Part shown: positions 43,552 through 53,712 of the stretch, in pieces
Layout of the letters: each line of letters starts with the position of its first letter
Numbering within the stretch: position 1 is the stretch's first letter
Source: Rhodococcus pyridinivorans
Lineage (GTDB): Bacteria > Actinomycetota > Actinomycetes > Mycobacteriales > Mycobacteriaceae
Direction of reading: 5' to 3'
Length of the DNA stretch: 64,000 nt
Assembly: GCF_900105195.1 (NCBI RefSeq)
Contig: NZ_FNRX01000002.1
Location: 496,001-560,000, forward strand
Notes under the pieces: model-generated
Seen by the model: only the letters and a program-made list of their open reading frames with translations
What the model was told of the DNA's origin: nothing
Database searches by the model: none
Program-made: the position numbers and the translations under genes

Positions 43552-45555
43552 ATGACTGATACGACTCGGATCGACACGGTGTTGGTCGCCAACCGCGGTG
43601 AGATCGCGGTGCGCGTCATCCGCACCCTGAAGGCGATGGGCATCCGCTCGGTCGCCGTGTTCAGCGAGGCCGACCGCGACGCCCGGCACGTGCAGGAGGC
43701 CGACACCGCGGTGCTGCTCGGACCCGCCGCGGCGCGCGAGAGCTATCTGGTGATCGACAAGGTCATCGACGCGGCGCTCGCCACCGGTGCACAGGGCATC
43801 CATCCCGGCTACGGATTCCTTTCGGAGAATTCGGCTTTCGCCGCCGCGTGCGCCACTGCCGGTATCGCCTTCCTCGGCCCGTCCGCCCACGCCATCGAGA
43901 CCATGGGCGACAAGATCACCGCCAAGGCCGCGGTGTCGGAGTTCGGCGTTCCCGTCGTGCCCGGCATCTCCCGGCCCGGACTGAGCGACGACGAACTGAT
44001 CACGGGCGCCGAGGAAGTCGGCTATCCCGTGCTCGTCAAGCCGTCCGCCGGCGGTGGCGGCAAGGGCATGCGCCTCGTCGAGGACCCGAAGGATCTGCCC
44101 GCCGCGCTCGAATCCGCCCGCCGCGAAGCAGCGTCGGCGTTCGGTGACGACACCCTCTTCCTCGAACGGTTCGTCCAGCGCCCCCGGCACATCGAGGTCC
44201 AGGTCCTCGCCGACGCGCACGGCAACGTCGTCCACCTCGGCGAGCGCGAGTGCAGTCTCCAGCGGCGGCACCAGAAGGTCATCGAGGAAGCGCCCTCGCC
44301 GCTGCTCGACGAGGCCACCCGCGCCCGCATCGGTGAGGCCGCGTGCAACACCGCGCGCAGCGTCGACTACACCGGCGCCGGCACCGTCGAGTTCATCGTC
44401 TCCGCCGACAAGCCCGACGAGTTCTTCTTCATGGAGATGAACACCCGGCTGCAGGTCGAGCATCCGGTCACCGAGATGGTCACCGGCCTCGACCTCGTCG
44501 AGTGGCAGGTGCGCATCGCCGCGGGTGAGCCGCTCGGCTTCACCCAGGACGACATCACCCTCACCGGCCACGCGATCGAGGCCCGCGTCTACGCCGAGGA
44601 TCCGGCCCGCGGCTTCCTCCCGACCGGCGGCGAGATCGCCGATGTCGTGGAACCTTCCGGCCCCGGCGTGCGCGTCGACTCCGGCATCCGCGCCGGCACC
44701 GTGGTCGGCAGCGACTACGACCCGATGCTCGCCAAGGTCATCGCCCACGCCGACGACCGCGCCGGAGCGCTGCGCCGCCTCGACCGGGCGCTCGCACAGA
44801 CCGCCGTGCTCGGCGTCGTCACCAACGTCGACTTCGTGCGGTTCCTGCTCGCCGACGACGACGTCGTGGCCGGTGCGCTCGACACCGGACTCCTCGACCG
44901 CCGGGTCGGCGACTACACCGCCCCCACGACCGCCGATTCCACGCTCGTCGCCGCGGCCATCCTGCGGTGGCTCGACCGCTGGGCGGGCGACACCACCGAT
45001 CCGTGGGCGGTGCCCGACGGATGGCGCGTCGGTGCCCACCGGCCCGTCACGTCGCGGCTCACCTCCGGCGACCGCACCGCACATGTGCGCCTGACCGGAA
45101 CTCCGGCGGCCGGTGTCGCCGAGGTCGAGGACGGCGAGACCTACCGGTTCAGCGCCGTGCTGCACGGCTCCGCTCTGGCGGTCGTGCTCGACGGCCGGCG
45201 TCACAGCTACCGCGTCGGCGAATCCGACGGTGCGGTCTGGCTTTCCGACGGTCACGGCAGCGTCGCCGTCCGCGAGGTGCGCGAGGCGTCGGTGCGCGGC
45301 GACGACGCCCACGCCGGCGACGCCGACATCACGAGCCCGATGCCCGGCGCCGTCATCGCGGTGTCCGTCGCCCCCGGCGACACCGTCACGGCCGGGCAGA
45401 CGCTCGTCGTCGTCGAGGCCATGAAGATGGAACATTCGCTCACCGCCCCCATCGACGGCACCGTCGAACTGTTCGCGGCAGCCGGTGAGCAGGTCAAGGT
45501 CGATCAACTTCTCGTGCGAATCACCCCGCACGCCGACACGGAAGAGACAAAGTGA
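43552..45555 (+). CDS. accA1: Acyl-CoA carboxylase alpha subunit (biotin carboxylase and biotin carrier)
   Basis: This 667-residue protein couples ATP-dependent carboxylation of biotin to the beta subunit. The biotin carboxylase domain (residues 1-450) has [15 protein letters not shown], the ATP loop [14 protein letters not shown], and [14 protein letters not shown]. The C-terminal biotinyl domain carries [11 protein letters not shown] with the biotin-accepting Lys. Length is that of MccA-type subunits. It starts 8 bp after the beta subunit stop. Confidence 0.95.
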   Translation: MTDTTRIDTVLVANRGEIAVRVIRTLKAMGIRSVAVFSEADRDARHVQEADTAVLLGPAAARESYLVIDKVIDAALATGAQGIHPGYGFLSENSAFAAACATAGIAFLGPSAHAIETMGDKITAKAAVSEFGVPVVPGISRPGLSDDELITGAEEVGYPVLVKPSAGGGGKGMRLVEDPKDLPAALESARREAASAFGDDTLFLERFVQRPRHIEVQVLADAHGNVVHLGERECSLQRRHQKVIEEAPSPLLDEATRARIGEAACNTARSVDYTGAGTVEFIVSADKPDEFFFMEMNTRLQVEHPVTEMVTGLDLVEWQVRIAAGEPLGFTQDDITLTGHAIEARVYAEDPARGFLPTGGEIADVVEPSGPGVRVDSGIRAGTVVGSDYDPMLAKVIAHADDRAGALRRLDRALAQTAVLGVVTNVDFVRFLLADDDVVAGALDTGLLDRRVGDYTAPTTADSTLVAAAILRWLDRWAGDTTDPWAVPDGWRVGAHRPVTSRLTSGDRTAHVRLTGTPAAGVAEVEDGETYRFSAVLHGSALAVVLDGRRHSYRVGESDGAVWLSDGHGSVAVREVREASVRGDDAHAGDADITSPMPGAVIAVSVAPGDTVTAGQTLVVVEAMKMEHSLTAPIDGTVELFAAAGEQVKVDQLLVRITPHADTEETK

Positions 45556-46718
45556 TGACGGAATACCTGGCCACGGGCCAACTTCCCGACGAGTACGAGC
45601 AGCTTCGCAAGACGGTCGCCGACTTCGCCCGCACGGTGGTCGCGCCGGTCGCCGCCAAGCACGACGCCGAGCACTCGTTCCCCTACGAGGTCGTGCAGGG
45701 CATGGCCGAGATGGGCCTGTTCGGCCTGCCGTTCCCCGAGGAGTACGGCGGCATGGGCGGCGACTACTTCGCGCTGTGCCTCGCGCTCGAGGAACTCGGC
45801 AAGGTCGACCAGTCCGTCGCCATCACCCTCGAGGCCGGTGTCTCGCTCGGCGCGATGCCGATCTACCGCTTCGGCAACGAGAAGCAGAAGCAGGAGTGGC
45901 TGCCGCAGCTCGCGAGCGGCCGCAACCTCGCGGCCTTCGGGCTCACCGAGCCGGGTGCGGGCAGCGACGCCGGAGGCACCAAGACCACCGCCAAGCTCGA
46001 GAACGGCGAGTGGATCATCAACGGCAACAAGCAGTTCATCACCAACTCCGGCACCGACATCACCTCGCTCGTGACCGTCACCGCCGTCACCGATGTGCGG
46101 GAGAACGGCAAGAAGGAGATCTCCACGATCCTCGTGCCGACCTCCACGCCGGGCTTCACCGCCGAACCCGCCTACAACAAGGTCGGCTGGAACGCCTCCG
46201 ACACGCATCCGCTCACCTTCGCCGACGTGCGGGTGCCCGAGGAGAACCTCCTCGGCGAGCGGGGCCGCGGCTACGCCAACTTCCTGCGCATCCTCGACGA
46301 GGGCCGCATCGCCATCGCCGCGCTGTCGACCGGCGCCGCGCAGGGCTGCGTCGACGAATCGGTGAAGTACGCCAAGGAGCGCGAGGCGTTCGGCAGCCCG
46401 ATCGGCAACAACCAGGCCATCGCCTTCAAGATCGCCCGCATGGAGGCACGTGCGCACGCCGCGCGCACCGCCTACTACGACGCCGCCGCCGCGATGCTCG
46501 CCGGCAAGCCGTTCAAGAAGCAGGCCGCCGTCGCCAAGCTCGTCGCGTCCGAGGCCGCGATGGACAACGCGCGCGACGCGACGCAGATCCACGGTGGCTA
46601 CGGCTTCATGAACGAGTACGCCGTGGCGCGCCACTACCGCGACAGCAAGATCCTCGAGATCGGTGAGGGCACCACCGAGGTGCAGCTCATGCTCATCGGA
46701 CGGGAGCTGGGACTGTGA
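45552..46718 (+). CDS. Acyl-CoA dehydrogenase, isovaleryl-CoA type
   Basis: This 388-residue flavoprotein corresponds to FadE19 of the mycobacterial leucine locus. Motifs are [19 protein letters not shown], the FAD-binding [11 protein letters not shown], and the C-terminal [34 protein letters not shown]. The catalytic Glu of isovaleryl-type enzymes is not in the last helix as in medium-chain types; here the last helix has [10 protein letters not shown], while [11 protein letters not shown] upstream gives an acidic candidate. GTG 45552 or ATG 45555 overlap the previous stop. Confidence 0.92.
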   Translation: MMTEYLATGQLPDEYEQLRKTVADFARTVVAPVAAKHDAEHSFPYEVVQGMAEMGLFGLPFPEEYGGMGGDYFALCLALEELGKVDQSVAITLEAGVSLGAMPIYRFGNEKQKQEWLPQLASGRNLAAFGLTEPGAGSDAGGTKTTAKLENGEWIINGNKQFITNSGTDITSLVTVTAVTDVRENGKKEISTILVPTSTPGFTAEPAYNKVGWNASDTHPLTFADVRVPEENLLGERGRGYANFLRILDEGRIAIAALSTGAAQGCVDESVKYAKEREAFGSPIGNNQAIAFKIARMEARAHAARTAYYDAAAAMLAGKPFKKQAAVAKLVASEAAMDNARDATQIHGGYGFMNEYAVARHYRDSKILEIGEGTTEVQLMLIGRELGL

Positions 46719-47209
46719 GCGAGACCGACACCACCGTGGAGAAGCGGATCGTCCAGCGTGGCCTGTGGTTCGAGGAGTTCGAACTCGGCGCGATCTACGA
46801 GCACCGCCCCGGCCGGACGATCACCGAGGCCGACAACACGCTGTTCACGACGCAGACGATGAACACGCAGGCGCTACACCTCGACGCCGCATACGCTGCC
46901 GAGACGAGTTTCGGTGAGCGTCTGGTCAATTCGATGTTCACGCTCTCGACGCTCGTGGGACTGTCGGTCGCCCAGCTCACGCAGGGCACGATCGTCGCGA
47001 ATCTCGGGTTCTCCGAGATCTCCTTCCCCAAGCCGTTGTTCCACGGCGACACGCTCTACGCCGAGACGAAGATCGTCGACAAGCGCGAGTCGAAGAGCCG
47101 GCCGGGGGAGGGCATCGTCACCCTCGAACACACCGGTCGCAACCAGCACGGCGATGTCGTCGCCGTCGCCGTGCGCAAGACCCTGGTCCAGAAGAGGCCC
47201 ACGACATGA
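46715..47209 (+). CDS. MaoC-family dehydratase (leucine pathway)
   Basis: This 164-residue hot-dog hydratase has the catalytic region EADNTLFTTQTMNTQALHLDAAYA and FGERLVNSMFTLSTL. It is the position equivalent of Rv2499c, reported as the hydratase acting on the branched methylglutaconyl-CoA to 3-hydroxy-3-methylglutaryl-CoA step. The start overlaps the dehydrogenase stop by 4 bp. The substrate is inferred from context. Confidence 0.9.
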   Translation: MSETDTTVEKRIVQRGLWFEEFELGAIYEHRPGRTITEADNTLFTTQTMNTQALHLDAAYAAETSFGERLVNSMFTLSTLVGLSVAQLTQGTIVANLGFSEISFPKPLFHGDTLYAETKIVDKRESKSRPGEGIVTLEHTGRNQHGDVVAVAVRKTLVQKRPTT

Positions 47210-48027
47210 CCTGGGAACTCCCCGGCCCCGCATGGCTTTTCTGTCCCGCCGATCGTCCGGAGCGCTACGCCAAGGCCGCCGAACGTTCCGACGTGGTGAT
47301 CATCGACCTCGAGGATGCCGTCGCGCCGGCCGACAAGCCGGCGGCCCGTGAGGCGCTGATCGCCACTCCGCTCGACCCCGAACGCACCGTGGTGCGGGTC
47401 AACCCGGTGGGCACGGCCGACCACGAGGCCGATCTCGAGGCACTGCGCCGCACGTCGTACACGCGGGTCATGCTGCCCAAGTGCGAGAGCGGCGACGAGG
47501 TGCGCTCGCTCGCACCGCTCGAGGTGGTCGCGCTCATCGAGTCGCCCCTCGGGGTGCTCGCGGTGGAGGACATCGCCGTCGCCGAGAACACCCTCGGAAT
47601 GATGTGGGGTGCCGAGGATCTCGTCGCCGGACTCGGTGGCAACGCGAGCCGTCACGCCGACGGGACGTACCGCGCGGTCGCGCAACACGCCCGGTCGGTG
47701 ACCCTGCTCGCCGCGAAGGGTCACGCCCGCTGGGCGCTCGACTCGGTGTACCTGAACATCAAGGACACCGACGGCCTGTACGAGGAGGCGCTCGACGCCG
47801 TGGCGGTCGGATTCGACATCAAGGTGTCGATCCATCCCAGCCAGGTCGACGTCGTCCGCCGGGCATACGCGCCCACCCCCGAGGAGGAGGCGTGGGCGCG
47901 GCGCGTTCTCGAGGCCGCCGAATCGGAACGCGGCGTCTTCGATTTCGAAGGGAAGATGGTCGACGCCCCGGTGCTGCGTCACGCCGAGCGCGTGCTGCAG
48001 CGCGCGTCGGCCGCCGCCTCGGCATGA
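47206..48027 (+). CDS. citE: CitE-like CoA-ester lyase (HpcH/HpaI aldolase family)
   Basis: This 273-residue TIM-barrel lyase carries the family motifs LEDAVAPADKPAARE (metal site), RVNPVGT, MLPKCESGDEV (with catalytic residues), ALIESPLGVL and GAEDLVAGLGG, and the C-terminal SIHPSQVDVV. Its equivalent Rv2498c of M. tuberculosis was reported to be an (R)-3-hydroxy-3-methylglutaryl-CoA lyase of leucine breakdown, giving acetoacetate and acetyl-CoA. Start overlaps maoC by 4 bp. It is the last gene of the operon before the IclR gene on the other strand. Confidence 0.9.
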   Translation: MTWELPGPAWLFCPADRPERYAKAAERSDVVIIDLEDAVAPADKPAAREALIATPLDPERTVVRVNPVGTADHEADLEALRRTSYTRVMLPKCESGDEVRSLAPLEVVALIESPLGVLAVEDIAVAENTLGMMWGAEDLVAGLGGNASRHADGTYRAVAQHARSVTLLAAKGHARWALDSVYLNIKDTDGLYEEALDAVAVGFDIKVSIHPSQVDVVRRAYAPTPEEEAWARRVLEAAESERGVFDFEGKMVDAPVLRHAERVLQRASAAASA

Positions 48028-48034
48028 CCGCGTG

Positions 48035-48808
48035 TCACCGGGGACGGTGACGCAACAACTGAGTGAGACGGTGGGCGCTGTCGAGCAGCGCCTCACCGAG
48101 TTCGGGCACACGATCGGGCCGGAACCGGCTCTCCACGCCGGTCAGACTCAACGCCCAGGTCGGGGCGCCGCGGTGATCGAACACCGCGGCGCCCATTCCC
48201 CAACTGCCCTCGACGATCAGTGCCGGATTGACGGCGTAGCCGGTCAGCCGTGTCGTCTCGATCCGTTTCTCCAGTGCGGGTCGCGCGTGGTCCGGTCCCC
48301 AATCCTGCGTGAGATCCACCCGCGACAGATGCGCCTCGATCTCCTGATCGGGCATGTGCGCGAGGATCGCCAGCCCCGCCGACGCCACCCCGAGCGGGAA
48401 CCGGATCCCGATGTGGAGCACGTGCGAACGCAGCGGGAAGCTGCCCTCCTCCATCGCCAGACAGACCGTCTCGTCGCCCCGCCGCGCGGAGAGGAAGGCG
48501 CTCTCGCCGGTCGCGCGCGCCAGATCGCGCAGCACGTCGCCCGCGAGATCGGTGATGTCGTAGCGCACGGAGGCGAGCGATCCCAGCAGGTAGAGCTCGG
48601 GTCCGAGGGCCCAGCGTCCCGACGCCGGATCCCGGTCGACGAGCCCCTCGTCGGCGAGCGAGCTGAGCAGCCGGTGCACCGTGGGCCGGGCGAGATCGGT
48701 GGTGCGGGCGACCTCCGAGGTCGTCACCCCTTCCGGTTCGTGCGACGAGACGGTGCGCAGCAGGGCGGCGATCCGCGCGACCAGTTGACCCCGTGCATCG
48801 GACGACAT
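48035..48808 (-). CDS. IclR-family regulator divergent from the CoA-transferase genes
   Basis: This 257-residue protein has the HTH VTTSEVARTTDLARPTVHRLLSSLADEGLV (about residues 29-58), then the IclR effector domain (IGIRFPLGVASAGLAILA and GMGAAVFDHRG). ATG 48808 is taken because an upstream in-frame ATG at 48868 would place the first operator within the gene. Two inverted copies of a 20-bp motif flank its promoter and that of the CoA-transferase genes, which suggests it controls both. It is convergent with citE. Confidence 0.88.
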   Translation of the reverse strand: MSSDARGQLVARIAALLRTVSSHEPEGVTTSEVARTTDLARPTVHRLLSSLADEGLVDRDPASGRWALGPELYLLGSLASVRYDITDLAGDVLRDLARATGESAFLSARRGDETVCLAMEEGSFPLRSHVLHIGIRFPLGVASAGLAILAHMPDQEIEAHLSRVDLTQDWGPDHARPALEKRIETTRLTGYAVNPALIVEGSWGMGAAVFDHRGAPTWALSLTGVESRFRPDRVPELGEALLDSAHRLTQLLRHRPR

Positions 48809-48819
48809 GCCTCGATTAT

Positions 48820-48839
48820 ACGTCCACTCAGTGAACGCA
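48820..48839. promoter_or_regulatory. IclR operator copy A
   Basis: ACGTCCACT at the left and GTGAACGCA at the right border this site, 11 bp upstream of the IclR ATG. Its reverse complement matches copy B at 18 of 20 positions. Confidence 0.6.
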
Positions 48840-48939
48840 TATAGCGTCTCTGTTCGATGAACGATCAATTTCAGAGATATTCCGGCAGGTACTTGTGTTC
48901 TCTACCTGCAGACTCTTTAGTAGAAACCAAGCATGCGAC

Positions 48940-48959
48940 TGCGTTCATCCAGTGGACGT
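48940..48959. promoter_or_regulatory. IclR operator copy B
   Basis: TGCGTTCAT then CCAGTGGACGT lies 51 bp upstream of the CoA-transferase start. It is the inverted partner of copy A, giving a bipartite operator spanning about 140 bp around both promoters. Confidence 0.6.
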
Positions 48960-49010
48960 GATTCGTCCAGCGGAGCCCGGCGGCTCCCCCGGAAACCCGA
49001 GAGGTGAGAG

Positions 49011-49772
49011 TTGGCAACGAAAGTGTTCGAGACGGCGGCGGAGGCCGTCGCCGACATCCGTGACGGTGCGACGCTCGCGGTGGGCGGATTCGGACTGTGC
49101 GGTATCCCCGACATCCTGATCCGGGCCATCGCCGACGCCGGGGCCACCGACCTCGAGGTGTTCTCCAACAACTGCGGTGTCGACGGCCACGGTCTCGGAA
49201 TCCTGCTGGGCAGCAAGCGCATCCGCCGGGTCACCGCGTCGTATGTCGGGGAGAACAAGGAATTCGCCCGGCAGTACCTCTCGGGTGAGCTCGAGGTCGA
49301 GCTGACCCCGCAGGGCACCCTCGCCGAGAAGCTCCGCGCCGGTGGCGCAGGCATCCCCGCCTTCTTCACCCCCGCCGGCGTCGGCACGCCCATCTCGCAG
49401 GGCGGACTGCCGTGGAAGTACCACGCCGACGGTTCGGTCGCCGTGGCGTCGCCGGCGAAGGAGATCCGCGAGTTCCGCGGCAAGCGGTACGTGCTCGAGG
49501 AGTCCATCACCGCCGACTTCTCGCTCGTGCACGCCCTCAAGGGCGACACCGAGGGCAACCTGGTGTTCAACAAGGCCGCGATGAACTTCAACCCGCTCGC
49601 CGCGATGGCCGGCCGCGTGTGCATCGCCCAGGTCGAGGAACTCGTCGAGCCGGGCGAGATCGATCCGGGCGAGGTGCACCTGCCGGGAATCTTCGTGAAC
49701 CGGGTCGTGCACACCGGTGTCCAGGACAAGCAGATCGAAAAGCGCACCGTCAGCGCCGCGAAGGGAGCGTAG
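49011..49772 (+). CDS. scoA: 3-oxoacid CoA-transferase subunit A
   Basis: This 253-residue subunit transfers CoA between succinyl-CoA and a 3-oxoacid such as acetoacetate or 3-oxoadipate. Conserved are the glycine-rich ATLAVGGFGLCGIPDILI start and VFSNNCGVDGHGLG, the GGAGIPAFFTPAGVGT stretch and NLVFNKAAMNFNPL. The start is a TTG at 49011 with GAGAGGTGAG upstream. It forms an operon with subunit B and fits the last step of the leucine pathway above, or the beta-ketoadipate route. Confidence 0.9.
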   Translation: MATKVFETAAEAVADIRDGATLAVGGFGLCGIPDILIRAIADAGATDLEVFSNNCGVDGHGLGILLGSKRIRRVTASYVGENKEFARQYLSGELEVELTPQGTLAEKLRAGGAGIPAFFTPAGVGTPISQGGLPWKYHADGSVAVASPAKEIREFRGKRYVLEESITADFSLVHALKGDTEGNLVFNKAAMNFNPLAAMAGRVCIAQVEELVEPGEIDPGEVHLPGIFVNRVVHTGVQDKQIEKRTVSAAKGA

Positions 49773-49775
49773 AAC

Positions 49776-50429
49776 ATGACCACAGTTGTCGAGACACTCG
49801 GTTGGACGCGCACACAGATGGCCGCGCGCGCCGCGCAGGAACTCGCGCCGGGGGAGTACGTCAACCTCGGTATCGGCCTGCCGACCCTGATCCCCAACTA
49901 CCTGCCCGAGGGTGTGCACGTCACCTTGCACAGTGAGAACGGCATCCTCGGCACCGGGCCGTACCCCACCGAGGACTCGGTCGATCCCGACCTGATCAAC
50001 GCCGGCAAGGAGACCGTGACGGTCAACCCCGGCGCTGCCTTCTTCGACTCGGCGCTGAGCTTCGGCATGATCCGCGGCGGCCACATCGACACCGCCGTGC
50101 TCGGCGGCATGGAGGTCTCGGCCACCGGCGATCTGGCCAACTGGATGGTGCCCGGAAAGATGGTCAAGGGCATGGGCGGGGCGATGGACCTCGTCCACGG
50201 CGCCCGCACGGTCATCGTGCTCATGGAGCACACGGACAAGCAGGGCAACCCGAAGATCGTCTCGGAGTGCTCGCTGCCGCTCACCGGTGAGGGCGTGGTC
50301 CAGCGCATCATCACCAACCTCGCGGTGATCGACGTGACCGCCGACGGCCTCGTCCTGACCGAGTGTGCCCCCGGCGTCACCGAGGATCAGGTGCGCGCCG
50401 CGACCGGAGCACCGCTCACCCTTCCCTGA
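49776..50429 (+). CDS. scoB: 3-oxoacid CoA-transferase subunit B
   Basis: This 217-residue subunit has the catalytic Glu region in [11 protein letters not shown], and [17 protein letters not shown] in the N-terminal part. [35 protein letters not shown] is the family segment next to the CoA site. It begins 3 bp after subunit A. The 3' end overlaps the convergent DUF1992 gene by 14 bp. Confidence 0.92.
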   Translation: MTTVVETLGWTRTQMAARAAQELAPGEYVNLGIGLPTLIPNYLPEGVHVTLHSENGILGTGPYPTEDSVDPDLINAGKETVTVNPGAAFFDSALSFGMIRGGHIDTAVLGGMEVSATGDLANWMVPGKMVKGMGGAMDLVHGARTVIVLMEHTDKQGNPKIVSECSLPLTGEGVVQRIITNLAVIDVTADGLVLTECAPGVTEDQVRAATGAPLTLP

Positions 50430-50952
50430 CGACCGGCCGGTTCCGCCTGCGGAACCACCGGAAGATCCACCCCCTGCGCACGGCCCCGGCCTCGGACTCC
50501 GTTTCGAGCCGGGGTCGCGTCGAGTTCAGAGCCGTGCGGGCCTCCTCACGACGACGCGCCCGCTCGACGGTCCACACCTCCACCATCTCCTCGGCGTCGA
50601 CCTTGTGGATCGGCACGGGCAGTCCGCTCGGGAACCGCAGGCAGTCGGCGATCCGCCGGTTGAGATCGGAGACGATCTCGCGCACCACCTTCTCGCTGGG
50701 AGCCGACCCGACCGTGCCGGGCAGCCGCTCGATCTCGCGCCGCAACTGCAATTCGGGCGGCAGCAGAGCCTCCGTTGAAAGACCTTCGCGCGCCAGATAA
50801 CTCTTCACCCACCACAGCTCGTCGTCGCCGTGGTCGGGGATGGGTTTGCCGTAACCGGGCAGATCGTCGAAATCGCCCCGGTCCTGCGCCACGCGGATCT
50901 GCCGTTCGATCCACGTCTCGAACGTCAGATCCCACCGCTTGCGCTCGGTCAC
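50416..50952 (-). CDS. DUF1992 domain protein
   Basis: This 178-residue soluble protein has the DUF1992 signature [30 protein letters not shown] near its N-terminus, also called a DnaJ-homologue family. It is rich in charged residues and ends in a basic tail ([14 protein letters not shown]). Function is unknown. The GTG at 50952 starts a few residues before the conserved motif. It overlaps the scoB end. Confidence 0.85.
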   Translation of the reverse strand: MTERKRWDLTFETWIERQIRVAQDRGDFDDLPGYGKPIPDHGDDELWWVKSYLAREGLSTEALLPPELQLRREIERLPGTVGSAPSEKVVREIVSDLNRRIADCLRFPSGLPVPIHKVDAEEMVEVWTVERARRREEARTALNSTRPRLETESEAGAVRRGWIFRWFRRRNRPVVREG

Positions 50953-51039
50953 ACATCCAGGATGCCAGGGGCGGGCACCGGGTCCGGGCGGCTGTGGGTC
51001 CCGACCGCCACACGGTGCTGGTGTCCTAACCTGAGCCAC

Positions 51040-51846
51040 GTGGAAGGACAGCGCGAGTCGCCGGTGCATGCCCGCCCGCCGGGCGACGGGGTGGACACCA
51101 ACACGGTGCTCGGCAAGGTCGTCACCGTGCTGTGGGCGTTCACCGCCGACGACCACGTCCTCACCCTCGCCGAACTGGGTCGACGCACCGGTCTGCCGAA
51201 GGGGACGCTGCACCGCGTCGTCGGCGACCTCGTCGCCGTCCGGTTGCTCGACAAGGACCCGGCCGGTTACCGCCTGAGCGGGCAGCTCTTCGAACTGGGC
51301 CTGCGCGCCTCCCTCGAGCGGGGCCTGGTCGAGGTCGCCATCCCGTTCATGGAGGACCTCTACGAGCGCACCCACGAGACCGTGCACCTCGGCGTCCCCG
51401 AAGGTGTCGAGGTCGTCTATGTCTCGAAGATCGGCGGACATCGCCCCGCGTCCACGCCGTCCCGGATCGGTGGGCGAATGCCCATGTACTGCACCGGGAT
51501 CGGCAAGGCTCTTCTCGCGTTCTCCCCACCGGAGCTGCTGGCCGAGGTGGTCGAGGCCGGATTGGCGCGCAAGACTCCCCGCACCATCACGACCCCCGGG
51601 CGGCTCGGGGCGAATCTCGCGACCGTGCTCGAGCGCGGGGTGGCCTTCGAGTTCGAGGAGTCCGCGGTCGGCCTGGCCTGTGTCGCCGCCCCGATCCTCG
51701 ACGCGGACGAGCGTCCCATCGCGGCGGTGAGCGTCACCGGTCCCGTCACCCGGTTCCGTCCGGAGAAGCACGAGGGAGCGGTGAAGGCCGCCGCCGCGGG
51801 TATCGCCGCCACCCACGCCCGCCGCGAGGCCATTCGCAACCTCTGA
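51040..51846 (+). CDS. IclR-family regulator of the hydratase/aldolase operon
   Basis: This 268-residue protein has the HTH LTLAELGRRTGLPKGTLHRVVGDLVAVRLL (about residues 41-70) and an IclR effector domain (RIGGRMPMYCTGIGKALLAFSP, GLACVAAPILDADERPIAAVSVTGP). The GTG start at 51040 has a TAACCT 7 nt upstream and no Shine-Dalgarno sequence, consistent with a leaderless mRNA. It precedes three meta-cleavage lower-pathway genes by 91 bp and probably controls them via the inverted repeat in between. Confidence 0.88.
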   Translation: MEGQRESPVHARPPGDGVDTNTVLGKVVTVLWAFTADDHVLTLAELGRRTGLPKGTLHRVVGDLVAVRLLDKDPAGYRLSGQLFELGLRASLERGLVEVAIPFMEDLYERTHETVHLGVPEGVEVVYVSKIGGHRPASTPSRIGGRMPMYCTGIGKALLAFSPPELLAEVVEAGLARKTPRTITTPGRLGANLATVLERGVAFEFEESAVGLACVAAPILDADERPIAAVSVTGPVTRFRPEKHEGAVKAAAAGIAATHARREAIRNL

Positions 51847-51854
51847 GCGCGCAC

Positions 51855-51888
51855 GTTCCACTCACCGGAACGACCCCCTGTACGGGGG
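51855..51888. promoter_or_regulatory. Inverted repeats upstream of the hydratase operon
   Basis: GTTCC (51855-51859) and GGAAC (51867-51871) form an IclR-style palindrome. Three bases on, CCCCC (51874-51878) and GGGGG (51884-51888) form a short hairpin around TGTAC. One is likely an operator; the other may be a terminator of the iclR transcript. Confidence 0.5.
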
Positions 51889-51937
51889 CGGACCTCGCCG
51901 CCACGATGGTCGTAATCCATCGAACGACGAGGACGTG

Positions 51938-52783
51938 ATGACTACCAGCTCCAACACCGCATCAGCGGCGGATCGCACCCGCATCGCCGGTGCGGCGGCC
52001 GACCGTCTCATCGAGGCCACACGCAGCTCCACACCGTGCGGTCCGGTCCGCGACCTGCTCGGGGAGACCGACATCGACCTGGCGTACGCGGTGCAGCAGC
52101 AGCTCACCGACCGCCGGCTCGCCGAAGGTGCCCGCATCGTCGGACGCAAGATCGGCCTGACCTCGCCGGCGGTGCAGCAGCAGCTCGGTGTCGACCGCCC
52201 CGACTTCGGTGTCCTCTTCGAGGACATGGACGTCACCGCTCTCGACGAGGTGCCCAGTGAGCGCCTGCTGCAGCCGAAGGCCGAGGCCGAGATCGCCTTC
52301 GTCCTCTCCGCCGACCTCGACTCGGACGATCTCGATCTCGCGACCGTCCGCGCCGCCGTCGGCCACGCGGTTGCCGCTCTCGAGATCGTCGACAGCCGCG
52401 TCGCCGGCTGGGACATCAAGATCACGGATACGGTCGCGGACAACGCATCCAGCGGCCTGTACGTGCTCGGTTCGCAGACGCTCACCCTCGACGAGTTCGA
52501 GCCGATCGACGCCACCATGCGGATGTACGTCGACGACGAGCTCGTCTCCGAGGGCAACGGCGCAGCCTGCCTCGGCGATCCGCTGAACGCCCTGCTGTGG
52601 CTCGCGCGCACGGCACGCGAGTTCGGGCAGCCCCTGCGCGCAGGGCAGGTCGTGCTGTCGGGGGCACTCGGCCCGATGGTTCCGGCGCCGCCCGGCGTCG
52701 CGGTCCGCGCCGAGATCTCCTCGCTCGGCACCGTCACCGCGCGTTTCTCTTCCGAAAGCTCCACCGCACAGGAGAACTCATGA
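51938..52783 (+). CDS. 2-keto-4-pentenoate hydratase
   Basis: This 281-residue MhpD/HsaE-type enzyme hydrates 2-hydroxypenta-2,4-dienoate to 4-hydroxy-2-oxovalerate. The FAH-fold motifs are [35 protein letters not shown] with metal-binding Glu residues, and [13 protein letters not shown] lies upstream of ATG 51938. Its end overlaps the acetaldehyde dehydrogenase start by 4 bp. Confidence 0.93.
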   Translation: MTTSSNTASAADRTRIAGAAADRLIEATRSSTPCGPVRDLLGETDIDLAYAVQQQLTDRRLAEGARIVGRKIGLTSPAVQQQLGVDRPDFGVLFEDMDVTALDEVPSERLLQPKAEAEIAFVLSADLDSDDLDLATVRAAVGHAVAALEIVDSRVAGWDIKITDTVADNASSGLYVLGSQTLTLDEFEPIDATMRMYVDDELVSEGNGAACLGDPLNALLWLARTAREFGQPLRAGQVVLSGALGPMVPAPPGVAVRAEISSLGTVTARFSSESSTAQENS

Positions 52784-53712
52784 CCACCAAGGTTGCCGTC
52801 ATCGGGTCGGGCAACATCGGCACCGACCTGCTCATCAAGATCAAGCGACTGGCCGACGCCGAACTCGAGACCGTCGCCCTCGTCGGCATCGATCCCGAAT
52901 CCGACGGCCTCGCACGGGCGAAGCGCCTCGGCATCGACGCCATCTCGACCGGTGTCGAAGGACTCGTCGAGCACCCGCGCTTCGACGAGATCGAGATCGT
53001 CTTCGACGCAACCTCGGCGAAGGCCCACGAGTACAACGAGAAGGTCCTGCGCCCCCACGGGAAGATGCTCATCGACCTGACGCCGGCCGCGATCGGCCCG
53101 TACACGGTGCCGCCGGTGAACCTCACCGAGCACCTCGACGCCCCGAACGTCAACATGGTCACCTGCGGTGGCCAGGCCACCATCCCGATCGTCGCGGCCA
53201 TCTCGCAGGTCACCAAGGTGCACTGGGCCGAGATCGTCGCCTCGATCTCCTCGAAGTCGGCCGGCCCCGGCACCCGCGCCAACATCGACGAGTTCACCGA
53301 GACCACCTCGCAGGCCATCGAGAAGATCGGTGGCGCCACGCGCGGCAAGGCGATCATCATCCTCAACCCGGCCGAGCCGCCGATGATCATGCGCGACACC
53401 GTGCTCGCTCTCGTCGGTGAGGACCGCAAGGACGAGATCGTCGCGTCCGTCGAGGCGATGGTCGCGAAGGTCCAGGAATACGTGCCCGGCTACACCCTCA
53501 AGCAGGAGGTGCAGTTCACCGAGGTCACCGAGCCCATGGAGACGCTCACCGACCACACCGGCCCTCTGTGGAAGGTCGCGGTGTTCCTCGAGGTCAAGGG
53601 CGCAGCGCACTACCTGCCCGAGTACGCGGGCAATCTCGACATCATGACCTCCGCGGCGCTGCAGGTCGCACGCGCCGTGGCGGCACGCACGAAGGATCAG
53701 GTGACGGCATGA
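52780..53712 (+). CDS. Acetaldehyde dehydrogenase (acylating)
   Basis: This 310-residue MhpF/HsaG-type enzyme converts acetaldehyde (or propionaldehyde) with NAD+ and CoA to acyl-CoA. The Rossmann motif is [17 protein letters not shown] (residues 5-21), and the catalytic Cys is in [16 protein letters not shown]. It normally forms a channelled complex with the aldolase encoded next, whose gene it overlaps by 4 bp. Confidence 0.96.
   Translation: MTTKVAVIGSGNIGTDLLIKIKRLADAELETVALVGIDPESDGLARAKRLGIDAISTGVEGLVEHPRFDEIEIVFDATSAKAHEYNEKVLRPHGKMLIDLTPAAIGPYTVPPVNLTEHLDAPNVNMVTCGGQATIPIVAAISQVTKVHWAEIVASISSKSAGPGTRANIDEFTETTSQAIEKIGGATRGKAIIILNPAEPPMIMRDTVLALVGEDRKDEIVASVEAMVAKVQEYVPGYTLKQEVQFTEVTEPMETLTDHTGPLWKVAVFLEVKGAAHYLPEYAGNLDIMTSAALQVARAVAARTKDQVTA

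Noticed and set aside
43522..46634. Long minus-strand frames opposite the carboxylase and dehydrogenase genes
   Set aside because: They are antisense shadows of accA and the dehydrogenase, with low-complexity sequence and no recognisable domain.
48808..48868. Upstream ATG of the IclR gene at 48868
   Set aside because: It would place operator copy A within the coding region, and the added residues have no counterpart in the family.
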